Assembly (NCBI GenBank): GCA_025738555.1
Contig: JAOVFP010000004.1
Coordinates: 3,038,001-3,102,000, forward strand
Direction of reading: 5' to 3'
DNA: 64,000 bases
Source of the DNA: Cyathus striatus
Lineage: Eukaryota; Basidiomycota; Agaricomycetes; Agaricales; Nidulariaceae
Shown here: one piece after another, positions 47,715 through 57,801 of the stretch
How the letters are laid out: every line of letters starts with the position of its first letter
Numbering within the stretch: position 1 is the stretch's first letter
Notes under the pieces: generated by a model
The model's input: only the letters and a program-made list of their open reading frames with translations
Database searches by the model: none
Told to the model about the DNA's origin: nothing
Position numbers and translations under genes: made by a program

Positions 47715-49280
47715 AGGAATATTAGTTTTAACCTAATTCATTTTGATTTGTAGTGTTCAGAACTAGTTGAAATGCCTTCAATTGGAATTGGGTTGGAGTT
47801 GACGGTATGGATGCGTGGCGAGCTGTTTAATCGAACATGTATGCATAATGCGTATGTCTTACACCGTTTCCTTCTGTTGTAGGTATTCAACTACTCTAGT
47901 GTAAATAGATAAAACACAATCCTTTCGACCTACTTCTACTCTGTGTGAACTGTAGGAACTCAGAAATTGACCTAAGGCTGCATGCTAAGTCTCTTCCTGT
48001 TGCCAAAAGAATGGTACATGTACATACTATTGTTTCATTATCTACTCACTACTTTATACTTACCAAGTATTGCCAATTCTGAGGATTGACATTGCCTGGC
48101 GTTGCTATTCTGTGAGTTGACGTTGCCTGGCGTTGCTGACATTGCGAACATCTGAGAATTGACGTTGCTTTCATTGCCTGGCGTTGCCTGACGTTGCCGT
48201 GACGTTGCTGGCGTTGCTGTGACGTTGCCGTGGCATTGCCCATGGACGTTGCTGGCGTTGCCGTGACGTTGCCTGTGACGTTGCTGGCGTTGCCTGACGT
48301 TGCCCGACGTTGTAAGCCATCCCATCTGTGTGAGTTATCATTTGTAGTAGATATTGAGAGTACTTCTGCTTCACATAAGCATATTTAAGTACCTGAAGTG
48401 TTTCTATAATTATGCGACAGGAGAGCATTGAGTTTACCCGGTTCTCACAATACCTCGAGCACTTGGTGTGCCCCTCTCTCCATCTTCTCTTCATGAGTTA
48501 TTATTATTATGTGTAATGATGCATATGTTACGTATATAAATTAATTATCACAGCGATATACATAGCTTGAAATAGATCTGGAATATAAGTTTAAACATGA
48601 CTCGTTATATTTTGTGGTGTTCAGAAACTAGTTGAGCTGCCCTCGGCTGGACTCAACAGTATGGACACATGCTATTGCGTGACGGATCTATGTAATCGAA
48701 CGTGTACGCATAATGCGTATGTCTCTCACTTTCTCCATAATGCAATGCACCTCGAAGCTTTCTCTCTCGGAGCAGATATGCTCAGCTTCGGTCATCCGCA
48801 TGTACTTAAAACATAAACACTTCAGGTATTTAGATGTGTATTTATGAAGATAAGTATATAACATGCCTCCACTACTCATAGTATCCAACATTCGTCTGGA
48901 ATATAAGTTTTAACATAATTCATTTTATTTTTGGTGTTTGGAAACTAGTTTAAATGCCTTTGGTTGGGGTGCATGGTATGGACATGTACTGTCGTGTGAT
49001 AAGCCTATTTAATCTAATGTGTATGCATATCATGTATATGTGTCTCACACCCTTTCCTCCATATATAACGCACCTTGACGCTTTTGTCCTCGAACTGGAC
49101 ACACTCAACGCTCTCCCGTCATATAAATATAAAAACACTTCAGGAACTCAAATATGCTTATGTGAAGCAGAAGTACTCTGCACCTTTCTTGGCATTCATT
49201 ATTCAATTTTATTTCATATCTCGTCTAGCTGAAACGGCACCTTTAATAAAATAACATAATGTACATGTGAATTCTAGCTT
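47715..49280 (+). repeat. Three direct copies of internal module Y, with the central array between
   Basis: Copies begin near 47715, 48595 and 48905, each with AACATAATTCATTTT..TTTGGTGTT..GAAACTAGTT, GGTATGGA, CGTGTATGCATAATG and GTATGTCTCTCAC landmarks. The later two extend about 250-370 bp through ACTTCAGGTA and CCTCCACTACTC. A partial fourth copy lies at 50290-50545. Confidence 0.72.
48083..48315 (-). repeat. Central GACGTTGCC minisatellite array
   Basis: Dozens of short GACGTTGCC/TGGCGTTGC units, read as TGACGTTGCCG etc. on the plus strand. They open a long artefactual frame (GNVRQRQQRHG) on the minus strand that should not be taken for a gene. Confidence 0.88.
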
Positions 49281-49559
49281 TAAATATGGAAAAATGAGAG
49301 AGAAAAGCTGAATGAAGTCTATAGGTGGACTGAAATGCGTTGTAAAGTACATCCACCAGACGCGGGAAACGCGTGGGAAATACCGTTAACCAAAACATTC
49401 GGTGAAAAAATACAACTTCTAGGTTAATTTACGAACATTACATTATTATTATAACGTTTAGAAACATTATGTTATACATAAGAACAAAAATGTGCAATGA
49501 AAATGCGGAAAATCGAAGAAAATCGAAGACTACGGCGCCTCCAATGCTACGGCAAACGA

Positions 49560-50905
49560 ACTACGGTTTTTCTTCAATTTTCTGCATTCTCACTATACAT
49601 TTTTGTTCTACTGTCTAAATAAATGTCTCTAAATGTTATAATAACGACGACATAGTCCTAAATCGACGTAAGAGCTATGTTTCTTCACGAAATGTTATGT
49701 TCAACGGTATTTCCCACGCTTCGCTGAAGTGCTTTACAGTGCCTTCAGTCCAACCATTAGAATTTCGTCAGCCTTGCTCTCTCGTGCTCTTTATATATAT
49801 AATATTTAGACATACAGAATTTATTTATGCCAAAAGACCCAAATGTTATATTAGCATTCACATGTACATTGAGTTGCTTCACCAAATATGTTATTTCAGC
49901 TTAAACAGCTATGAAGAGAAAAGTGAATGGTACTAATTAGGTTAAAATTTTTATTTAAGATCGAGTTCAGGCCATATGGTTGTAATAATTAGTTCATATA
50001 CACAACATATACATTATCAACATATGTATAAGAGCTCAAAGAAACGATGGAGAGAAAGATAAAGTTTAAAGACTACACTAACTTAATCCATATAAAGAGT
50101 CACACCAATTGCCCGATGTATTTTAAATACCTTGAACTTGAAGCTTGAGCAACTGAACGATTGACAAGGTAACGATGTGGAGCATTTCAATTAATCGTGG
50201 GAAATACTGTTTAACAAAACATCCCGTGAAATAACATAACTTCTGTGTCGATTTAAGACTGTTATTGTTGTGATAAAATACAGACACATTTATAATGATA
50301 TTGCATACGCGTAGCATAGCGGCATAATGTGTATGTCTCTCAACTTCTCCATATGTAATAATGTAACTCACCTCAACGCTGGTTTATCAGATATTTAGAA
50401 CAACAATTCAGGTACTCAGATATACATTCGCGAAACAAATGTATACAGCATACCTCCACTACTCAGATTATCTTCCATTCGTTATTTAATTATAATTTCA
50501 TAGTTTTTCGAGCTGAAATAGCACATTTAATAAAACAACTTAATCTACATGTGAATGCTAGTATGACATTTGGGTCTTTAGATATAACTAAATTCTATAT
50601 GTATATATATTATATATATAAAGAAGAGCACGAAAGAGCAAGACTGACGAAATTCTAATGGTTGGACTGAAGGCGTTGTAAAGCACTTCAGCGAAGCATG
50701 GGAAAAGCGTGGGAAATACCGTTGAACATAACATTTCGTGAAAAAACATAGCTCCTACGTCGATTTAGGACTATGTCGTCGTTATTATAACATTTAGGGT
50801 CATTTATTTATACATTAGAACAAAAATGTATAGTGAGAATGCAGAAAATTGAAGAGAAACCATAGACTACGGCGCCCCCAATGCTACGACAACCGAAATA
50901 CGGCA
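49560..50905. repeat. Long imperfect palindrome (module X, arms about 320 bp)
   Basis: 49560-49880 is the inverted copy of 50545-50905. Shared landmarks include CTGCATTCTCACTATACATTTTTGTTCTA, AACATTTCGTGAA and AAAGCGTGGGAAATACCGTT in opposite orientation. A further copy in the 50.7-kb orientation lies at 49318-49555. Confidence 0.78.
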
Positions 50906-50939
50906 CGGCGAATATTTTCCCATTCGGAGCGGCATACGC

Positions 50940-51240
50940 TCACCCCCCATCTCTATGCGTATTAACGTCGCCCACCTCTACGTGTCTCAATGTCCTCCGC
51001 CTCTGTCATCACCCACCTTACACGTTTCAACGTCCCTGCCTTTATGCATATCAACATCGCCCACCTCTAACATCGCCCACCTTATGCATCTCAATGTTAA
51101 CTTTTCGCGTATCGACGTCCCCCACCTCTATGCGTATTAACGTCCCCCAGCTCTACGCATCTCAGCGTCCCCTGCCTCTGCCGCCCCCCACCTTACACGT
51201 CTCAATGTCCCCACCCCCACGCATCTCAATATCCCTGTTT
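50940..51240 (+). repeat. Degenerate 25-30-bp C-rich tandem repeat
   Basis: Repeating pattern CGTCCCCCACCTCTATGCGTATTAA with variants (CTCAATGTCC, ACGCATCTCA). Pyrimidine-rich on the plus strand. Its 123-codon ORF is a by-product of the repeat. Confidence 0.78.
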
Positions 51241-51336
51241 ATTATCTTCTAAGTAGTAAATGATAACCCCTCCTATGCCTCATCCTTCGACTTCGACCAC
51301 AGCTACACACTAGCACGCACCTCACGCTCTGCGACG

Positions 51337-51466
51337 TTGCCCGGCGTTGTCTGGCGTTGCAGTGACGTTGCATGACGTTGCCATGTGAGAATTGACGTTG
51401 CCGCAAGATAAATTACTGGCAACGTCACGGCAACGTCAAAATCCGGGCAACGTCAAAAACTAGTAG
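51337..51466 (-). repeat. Right GACGTTGCC array and terminal repeat
   Basis: Contains both GACGTTGCC (plus strand, 51337-51400) and its complement GGCAACGTC (51418-51455), so the array switches orientation just before the element end. Confidence 0.82.
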
Positions 51467-51479
51467 CCCGTAGAATCAG

Positions 51480-52187
51480 GAGTTTGTGACCGAGGCGATA
51501 GATTACATCAGTTACATCGTAATGCATAAAGGCTTAACTCCGCCAAGGCCGATAGCACTGATGACATTTCAAATTTCTGACCAGAACATCCGTGCAGCGG
51601 AATCTCAGCCACCCCGCCTGCCAAATAGTTGCTACAAGTTGCTCCGTAACAACTACTATTCCAGCGCCCCTTAACGGTGATTGACTGCCGATTTATACCC
51701 TTATGTTCAGCGTTCCGGCGGGCCCTCTTTATTGTTATACACGAAATTTTCTTGCTCCAGGTGAAAGATCGGATGGCTCCACCAAATCCCTGTTGAGGAT
51801 TTACCCGAGCAATCCGATTATTACATTCACCGTCAGCATACTCTGCCGCAACGGCGTTAGCTTAACTGTCCTTGGTACGACTCCCAGGTGCGTCTCATTC
51901 GGGAGCGGTGTGTCGTTTCGAATGTTTATTCGACAAGATTGGAAGGTATCGAGGTGAAGATGAATGTATGTTGTCTTCCGGTGCATTTTCACTGCCCCAC
52001 GCCCTTAGCCTTTTTCTTCAAGATCTTCAATCTTCTAAGCATTGACGTCGCTAAAATGCCCCGATCAACCAGTATATAAGTCCAGGGGCGATGATCATCG
52101 AAAAAACAACACCCACCTACTTGTACCACCCCGGATTTTACAAGAAACTACACTATTGAAAGCCATATCGCCAATACAAACATCATC
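51480..52187. other. Upstream region of the HAD phosphatase gene
   Basis: ORFs of 62-95 codons without motifs. Probably promoter and 5' UTR toward 52188; TATATAAG at 52074-52081 is a good TATA candidate about 110 bp before the ATG. Confidence 0.45.
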
Positions 52188-53342
52188 ATGTTATCCTCTA
52201 CACACATGTTTTACGCCGACGCCGTGCTATTTGACATGGTGTGTATTTTGTTTTCGATGCCTTACGCAATCTCACTCTTTCGGTATGTTTACAGGACGGT
52301 ACACTCACCGATTCTATCGCTGCCGTTGAAGCTGCTTGGGGGAAGGTTGCAGGAGATATAGGGCAGGACCCCGCGCACATTATTGCAGCCACCCATGGCA
52401 AGCGCGCCATCGACAACCTTGCCATGTTCAAGCCCCATATTAAGGAGCACGAGATGGACGACGAGGTGACCAAGTTCGAGGAGACTATCCTCTACTTTGC
52501 CGACGCATACAATGTTCACGGCCCCGGCTCGCATAAAAACACCCCTTCTGGAACGTCAACAGTCGATTCGGGTTACAGTACTCCCGCACTCAGTCAAAGT
52601 GGCTCCGCTGCCTCCTCCCGCGCACCATCTTTCGCTGCTTCTCAGACCCGTCGTCCATCATTTACGAGCCGTCTATTCAGTTTACTTTCGATGTCTATCG
52701 TTCCCGAGGATGTCGCCTGCATCAAAGAGCCCAATATTCAGTATTCGGACACCATTTTCGAGGAAGATGGAGATGACCTCTTCCCTGGAGAGACCGACAG
52801 CGAAAAGCGTTACCGACATCAGGTAGAGGCGTGGCAACTCGAAGCTGCTTCTGTTGACCGATCCGTCCGGATTCTCCCTGGCGTCAAGAGGATGATAGAG
52901 TCTATTCCCGCTGGTCGGTATGCTGTAGCAACCTCAGGAGCTAAAACATACGGTACGTCTACAACGATTATCGATATTTCACTCTCTGACATCTCTCTTT
53001 CCTTCAGCCTACGGATGCATGACGCGAGTCGGTATCACCCCTCCACCGGTTACGATCACTGCCGACGACAAACGTCTCAAGGCCGGTAAACCTGCACCCG
53101 ATCCGTTCTTGCTCGCTGCAAAATGTCTCGGGTTTGAAGCGTCCAAATGTGTTGTATTTGAAGATTCCCCTAGCGGCATTCGGGCCGGAGTTGCAAGTGG
53201 AGCTACAGTCATTGCCTTATGCACGTCGCATGAACGCTCGAAGATTGATAACTGCGGTGCTCACTACATCGTCGAGAACATGGATTGCGTCAAATGTGAA
53301 TTAGACGGCAACCAGCTTCGTTTCACCGTGTCTGTTTTGTAA
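52188..53342 (+). CDS. HAD-superfamily sugar-phosphate/glycerol-phosphate phosphatase with large cap insertion
   Basis: Exons 52188-52238, 52295-52952 and 53008-53342 (in frame, 347 aa). Motif I DAVLFDMDGTLTDS is split by intron 1 between Met and Asp. Motif II lies at YAVATSGAKTY, the Lys in RLKAGKPAPDPFLLAA is motif III, and VVFEDSPSGIRAG is motif IV with GATVIAL following. Thus all catalytic residues are present. Closest in style to the yeast GPP/DOG phosphatases, which dephosphorylate glycerol-3-phosphate or 2-deoxyglucose-6-phosphate. Between YNVHG and RYRHQVEAW it carries roughly 95 extra residues. These are Ser/Thr/Pro-rich, then acidic (FEEDGDDLFPGE), and are absent from those relatives; this may be a regulatory insertion. 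Cytosolic; no signal peptide. Confidence 0.9.
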
Positions 53343-53621
53343 TGTACTTCCTAAAGTTATCGCTGTTCCGTGGATCTCTCTTTGCATTTTTCTCCCCTCG
53401 TAGTGTACATACATACCCATTTTCTGTCTTATCACAATAGATTGCATTTAATGCTACTTTCCTTCGCGTTTATGGGTGGTAGTGATTTGTAAGTTCACAA
53501 ATCCTGGTACAAAAGCTACATAAATACCGGATGACGTACTCAAGACGTACTTAAGTCCACTTAAGTTCGGGTATAGATCAGCCGCGCGCAATGGTAGTGT
53601 GCTTTGCAGTCAAAGGTTTAA
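53343..53621. other. HAD 3' region and tRNA upstream flank
   Basis: No gene; tRNA promoter elements are internal. Confidence 0.5.
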
Positions 53622-53728
53622 GGCAAGATGGCCGAGTGGTTAAGGCGTGTGACTCAAGCGATAGCTTGCCCTTATCTGGGGTTTCTCATGAACGTATGTT
53701 CGCAGGGGTTCGAATCCCCTTCTTGTCA
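53622..53728 (+). tRNA. tRNA-Leu(CAA) with a 26-nt intron
   Basis: Acceptor GGCAAGA pairs with TCTTGTC (one G-U). The D arm is GCCGAGTGGTTAAGGC, the anticodon stem TGTGA pairs with TCATG, and the loop is CTCAAGC. An intron of about 26 nt follows position 37, and its start CGATAGCTTG can pair with the anticodon region. A long type-II variable arm precedes the T arm AGGGG-TTCGAAT-CCCCT. A TTTTT Pol III terminator follows at 53733. An intron is usual in fungal tRNA-Leu(CAA). Confidence 0.93.
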
Positions 53729-53732
53729 TCAT

Positions 53733-55334
53733 TTTTACGACTTGGTCTTTTACGGGTGGTATTCAGTAGCTTAAGAAGTAACTTAATAATTGGGTTTTCA
53801 ATGTTAAACGGACTTGAACGCGCGGAAAGCGACTGGCTTGGACTCTGGAGTCTGCATTAAACGTCCAGCCTTAGCTTCGGATAGAGTAAGAGCAAAATTC
53901 CCACTACCTTTTAAGGTAGTTGGGTTATAGGGACCTTTCGACTTCCTAAAAAGACAATTTGTGGATCGGCGTTCGGGATCTCACTTTCTCGTAACCTGAT
54001 TGGCTGGTGGTGTCCGGTACCCTTTCTGAATTCCTGTAACGCTGCACGCATATGGTCAGTCTTCCCAAAGTCTTCCTTATTTCTAAGCATCTATACAACA
54101 TAAGTACATGAAAAACATCAAATGCGAATGCATGTCTTCTGTTCTATCAAGCTCAATGTGACTTAAATGGAATGAGGTAAACTCTTGCTGCGTTGTGTAT
54201 TAGGGTACCTTCCCTTTTCTCCTTCCTTGTTTTTTTTCTTCATACCCTTTTCTTCTTTTTTATTATTCTCTTTCTGTTCATTTTCCCAATACTGACATTG
54301 CCTATTCTCGCTAGCAAAATCGCTCCCAACCCGCCTCCTCCTCCTCCATACAAGTACTGCAATACCCACACCCAGCTGGCAGAAGACCGACACTATAATC
54401 ATACTATACACATAACAACTGCGCCCATGCCTCACACTATATACGCCTGCCACCTATAAAATGAAAATGCAGTGGTTCACACCCAACCTTTTTGCGTGAC
54501 TGGAGATAAAGTAGTAGGAAATCTGGAATGACGAAGGTGCCTGAGCGAGGGTTCGGAAAGAGGGAAGGGCACGTGATTTGGGAGCGGAAAGGACTCGAAC
54601 ATGAGAGCTACTACTGGGTTCAAAGAGAAAACGTAAATGCAAGTGTTGGAGTTTGGGAGCGGACGAGGAGTGTCCGTCCGTCAGGGACCGTATCTCCTCC
54701 TCTGCTTTTGTTTGTGTTCCCTGTGATTGGAACACTTAGCACTATATATGTAGATGACATATCCATAGTATACGAAGTTACTGTAAAATGGCCCATTGAA
54801 TATCTAAATTGTGTATGGACAACTGTTGCACCCAATTCAAATAATTCCAGCCCTGGAAACATTAGAATTGATTCAGAGATTAAGTATTGAGTTGAATTCG
54901 ACGGACTCGACTTGGACTCGACCGCTGGTATCAGCCGCCTCAGGCTGTGAAGTTGCACCAGAAGGGCACTTTGGCTTCACGCATTCACGGCCCACAGAGA
55001 TGAGTGCTCTCTTTACTTATTTCACTTCCTATATGTGATCCATCAAATTCTTGAGGTAGTGGGCTATGCCGCTTGCCGGCCTTATTTCTTTATTTACATA
55101 AAATCAAATTAAAAGTCTAAACATGGTATGAAAAAATGCGATCTAAAGCTACTTCAGTCGCCACCGAAATTTAAAAGAAAAAGAACTATGAAATGAATAG
55201 AAAGTATGGAAAGATAACCGTGCTAGGTTGCACTAAGTATAACAATATATGTCAGACTGTCATTGCTTTAGAAAACAATTAATAATGACAATTTACCTCG
55301 CATAGATGATAGATCTGGTCTCAAAGTCAAGCTA
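53733..55334. other. No supported gene
   Basis: Contains a T-rich tract (54225-54290) and several 90-120-codon ORFs on both strands without motifs. The minus ORF 54163-54453 has one hydrophobic helix (SMIIVSVFCQLGVGIAVLVW) and a Lys/Glu-rich tail. It could be a terminal exon of an unrecognised membrane protein, but no convincing upstream exon was found. Confidence 0.35.
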
Positions 55335-55678
55335 TCAGCCTGAGCCAGTAGTTACTCTCACCAATTGCTCAAGGGCACTTCTAGCTGCAGCATGTCCCGC
55401 GTCGTTCTTATTAGAAGCGCTCCCGCGGCCATATTCCATGTCATCGACTATTAACATAGTTTTTGTAAGTGTGAAATTAAGTACTGATATGAATGGCGCA
55501 CTGTAGACGATGGCAATCCAGGTGCGGCTAGATTCAGGTCCCTCGTAAGAGTATACGTATGTTGCTCGTTTTCCCGCACGCTGAAGTGCGTTGTTTAGTT
55601 CATTCTTTCCAGTTGCTATAGACTGCAATTAATTATTTTAATCAGTTTTTTGATTGGTATTTGCTTACTGTTCGACAT
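55335..55678 (-). CDS. Mini-gene encoding a single dsRNA-binding-like domain (copy 1)
   Basis: Three exons: start ATG at 55678 (MSN), a 53-nt intron to the TATAG acceptor, then ELNNALQRAGKRATYVYSYE..RTWIAIVY. A 54-nt intron precedes IDDMEYGRGSASNKNDAGHA and AARSALEQL, ending at 55335 (78 aa). The order helix (ELNNALQ), strands (YVYSY, TWIAIVY), turn DDMEYGRGSA, Asn/Lys (SNKNDA) and a final Ala-rich helix matches the double-stranded-RNA-binding fold (alpha-beta-beta-beta-alpha). The protein is essentially only this domain. Two related frames lie directly upstream in the same orientation. RNA-binding function is inferred from fold pattern. Confidence 0.72.
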
Positions 55679-56429
55679 GTTTCTAAGCTTCGAGAGTAAT
55701 GAGATATTTAAGGTTTTTTCTGGGGAGGAGGATGTGGTCGATAGCCTCAATAAATACCGATAGACAATTCATGTTAGTATCCCTATGGTGATATTTTAGA
55801 CCGATGAGTGCTGAATATTGAATAAGATAGAGGTAAACTTTATGGACCCGGAATAGATAGTTAGTAGAGCTGGTATACATATTAGAATGATAGTATGCAT
55901 TTCTGGTTTTTCTGAATCCAGTAGATGTAGCCCAAACTGCATTGCGTTGTGGAAGAGGTAATCTCCATGCGCAACCTCCGAAAGATAAGCATTGAGTTTT
56001 TGAGATATCGGTTAGGGTGTATTAATGAGAGTAACCCGGCGACTCGACTCCACCGACTGCCGTATAAACTAACTGCTCCAGTGGTGCACTAAAGGCAATT
56101 TCCATGGCATGCAGAATGAAGAAAACCTTATGTAAACGTAATACAAGGATATAGTAATTATTGTGGACTCCACCGCTACCAAAAGCAGTCCTAAGGTAGA
56201 AACCGAGTTACGAACGAAGTCAATAGAATACTAATATGTAATAATAAGCACCAAAGTAACAAAAACAAAGCAATAATACGAAAGCAATGCGACAATAAAA
56301 TCAATAAGTAGTGGGTACGGTATAATATGGAAGCACTACGGATTATACTCGTTCCCGTGCAATGTAATTGGGTGAGATCATAGATAATATAGTACTAAGG
56401 CTAGACCCATGCATACACAGCTGAAGAGT
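55679..56429. other. Spacer between dsRBD-like mini-genes
   Basis: AT-rich; no motif-bearing ORF. Confidence 0.4.
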
Positions 56430-56750
56430 TTAACGCCGGACATTTATCCCGAACCTCGCTGCTACTTGCATGGCTGCTGCTTCCTTAGCGGTGATGGGAG
56501 TATATCCTTCCCCATAACCAACTGGACTTCCAGAAACTAATGATAAAGAGATAATCAGCACACAATAGCGATAAGTATGAAGTGACAGCTTCCTCACTAA
56601 ATATTGTAGCCGTATGAATGCCACCATTAACAAATGCTTGAACATAGGGTGCAGATGCAGCAAAATGCCTTATGACAGCGTCGTAAGTGCCTAAGGTTCT
56701 AGTCAGCAATGCCCGAACTTGAAGGAGGATAAAAACGAACTAGACATGTT
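56430..56750 (-). pseudogene. Second dsRBD-like frame, probably decayed
   Basis: YVQAFVNGGIHTATIF is spliced (GTGAGG..CATTAG) to ISGSPVGYGEGYTPITAKEA and AAMQVAARFGINVRR, ending at 56430. The strand-turn-helix half of the domain (PVGYGEGYTPITAKEAA) aligns with copies 1 and 3, but the N-terminal helix LNNA is not seen. The likely start ATGTCTAG (about 56747) reads into a stop unless a 23-nt intron is assumed, which is too short. A decayed or rearranged copy is the best reading. Confidence 0.55.
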
Positions 56751-57456
56751 TGTGACTCGATTAAAACAACGTACGTTTTTTCTCAACGAAGTGATACTAG
56801 TTGAGTCAGGTGGGACGGAATGGTAATGACCTAAACCGACAGTACTCGTCTTATAACCGTTTGTCATGATGCTGTTCACATTGTGTTATAGCTCGGGTGA
56901 GGTCTCTGGTGGAGGTATAGGAATACTTTAGCATAGTCCGAGTAACTATGCGCTATGAAGCATTTGGGCGAAGTAGCGCTAATGGGGGAAGCGGGGACGA
57001 GTCACAGATCAACATATCTAATGAGGAGCATAGGACAGGATGCATCACCTAGTTACACCACAACAGCATTCCGCCAGAAAATCGAATTCCGACAGTGACT
57101 CAGTCGGATGATCCACCTTCATGTGACATTGTGCTATTGCATACCCTCCGCTTGAGGGACATCTAGTGCGTCCGGTGGAATCGATTATCTTACTCTACAG
57201 CAATTTTCGGCACTGTCTCCGGACGAAACAAGGAGGTATTTTCTCTCGGGATAGAATCTCTCGTCACCGAATGATTGGCATCCACGGATCGTCCACGGAT
57301 CATAGAGCCGGAACAGCTGGCAGATGAGCTTCTTTTGCCAAGATTGTTGTTGTGGGGTTATCATATAAATATAGCACAGTTGAAATTAATCATTACGAAT
57401 TAAAATATCATAGCGTTTCACGTAAGATGTTATCTACATAGAACAAAACAAAAACG

Positions 57457-57801
57457 CTAAAAACCGTAACCGGGAAATTGATTTCGCAAGTTCGAAATGG
57501 CGTTGCTAGCAGCGATCTCTGCCGCACCGTCGGTATTCGAACCCTGAGCTCGGCCGTACTCAATTCCATTCACTGTGCAGAAGTTGAAGTCAGCTGTCAA
57601 TCAGGCAGGTATGACAGTAACATCCAGTGCTCACCATAGTAAACGACTATCCATGTTGGATACCTTCCTCCCACATTAAATCTCTGATTGGAGACAGCGA
57701 GTCCCATGGACTGACACGCATTGTTAAGCTGCATGCGATAATCTGTATAAAATTTCAGAAAATAGGACGCACTAAAAAAAACAGAGCCTACGTGATGCCA
57801 T
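57457..57801 (-). CDS. Mini-gene encoding a single dsRNA-binding-like domain (copy 3)
   Basis: Start ATG at 57801 (MASH); an intron ending TTATACAG leads to YRMQLNNACQSMGLAVSNQR and RYPTWIVVYY. A second intron (GTGAGC..GCACAG, acceptor near 57573) leads to VNGIEYGRAQGSNTDGAAEI and AASNAISNL, ending PGYGF at 57457; about 77 aa. Intron positions and the LNNA / TWIxxxY / xEYGRxxGSN / AA..A pattern match copy 1, so these are tandem paralogues. No other domain is present. Confidence 0.72.

Larger units (their letters stand above)
45304..51469. mobile_element. 6.2-kb non-autonomous element with 10-bp target duplication and GACGTTGCC arrays
   Basis: Inverted ends GGGC(C)TAC..TTTTGACGTTGCCC then GGATTTTGACGTTGCC, flanked by the perfect direct repeat GTAGAATCAG (45294-45303, 51470-51479). 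Subterminal and central arrays of a GACGTTGCC(N) minisatellite occur at both ends in opposite orientation and at 48083-48315. No ORF longer than 123 codons and no transposase motif were found inside. The interior is AT-rich with repeated modules. The 10-bp duplication fits Mutator-like use best, although KDZ-type elements are an alternative. Mobilisation must be in trans. Confidence 0.85.

Noticed and set aside
48038..48494. Long minus-strand frames rich in Arg/Gln (GNVRQRQQRHG)
   Set aside because: They are translations of the GACGTTGCC minisatellite, with no start context, introns or known motif.
50881..51252. 123-codon plus ORF rich in Pro/Ser/Leu
   Set aside because: It coincides with the C-rich 25-30-bp tandem repeat; the frame is a by-product of the repeat.
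45316..51466. Possible CRISPR array from the regular short repeats
   Set aside because: Units are contiguous minisatellites without unique spacers, in a eukaryotic transposon.
45092..51674. A gene interrupted by the 6.2-kb element
   Set aside because: Rejoining the flanks at the 10-bp duplication gives an immediate stop and no recognisable protein.
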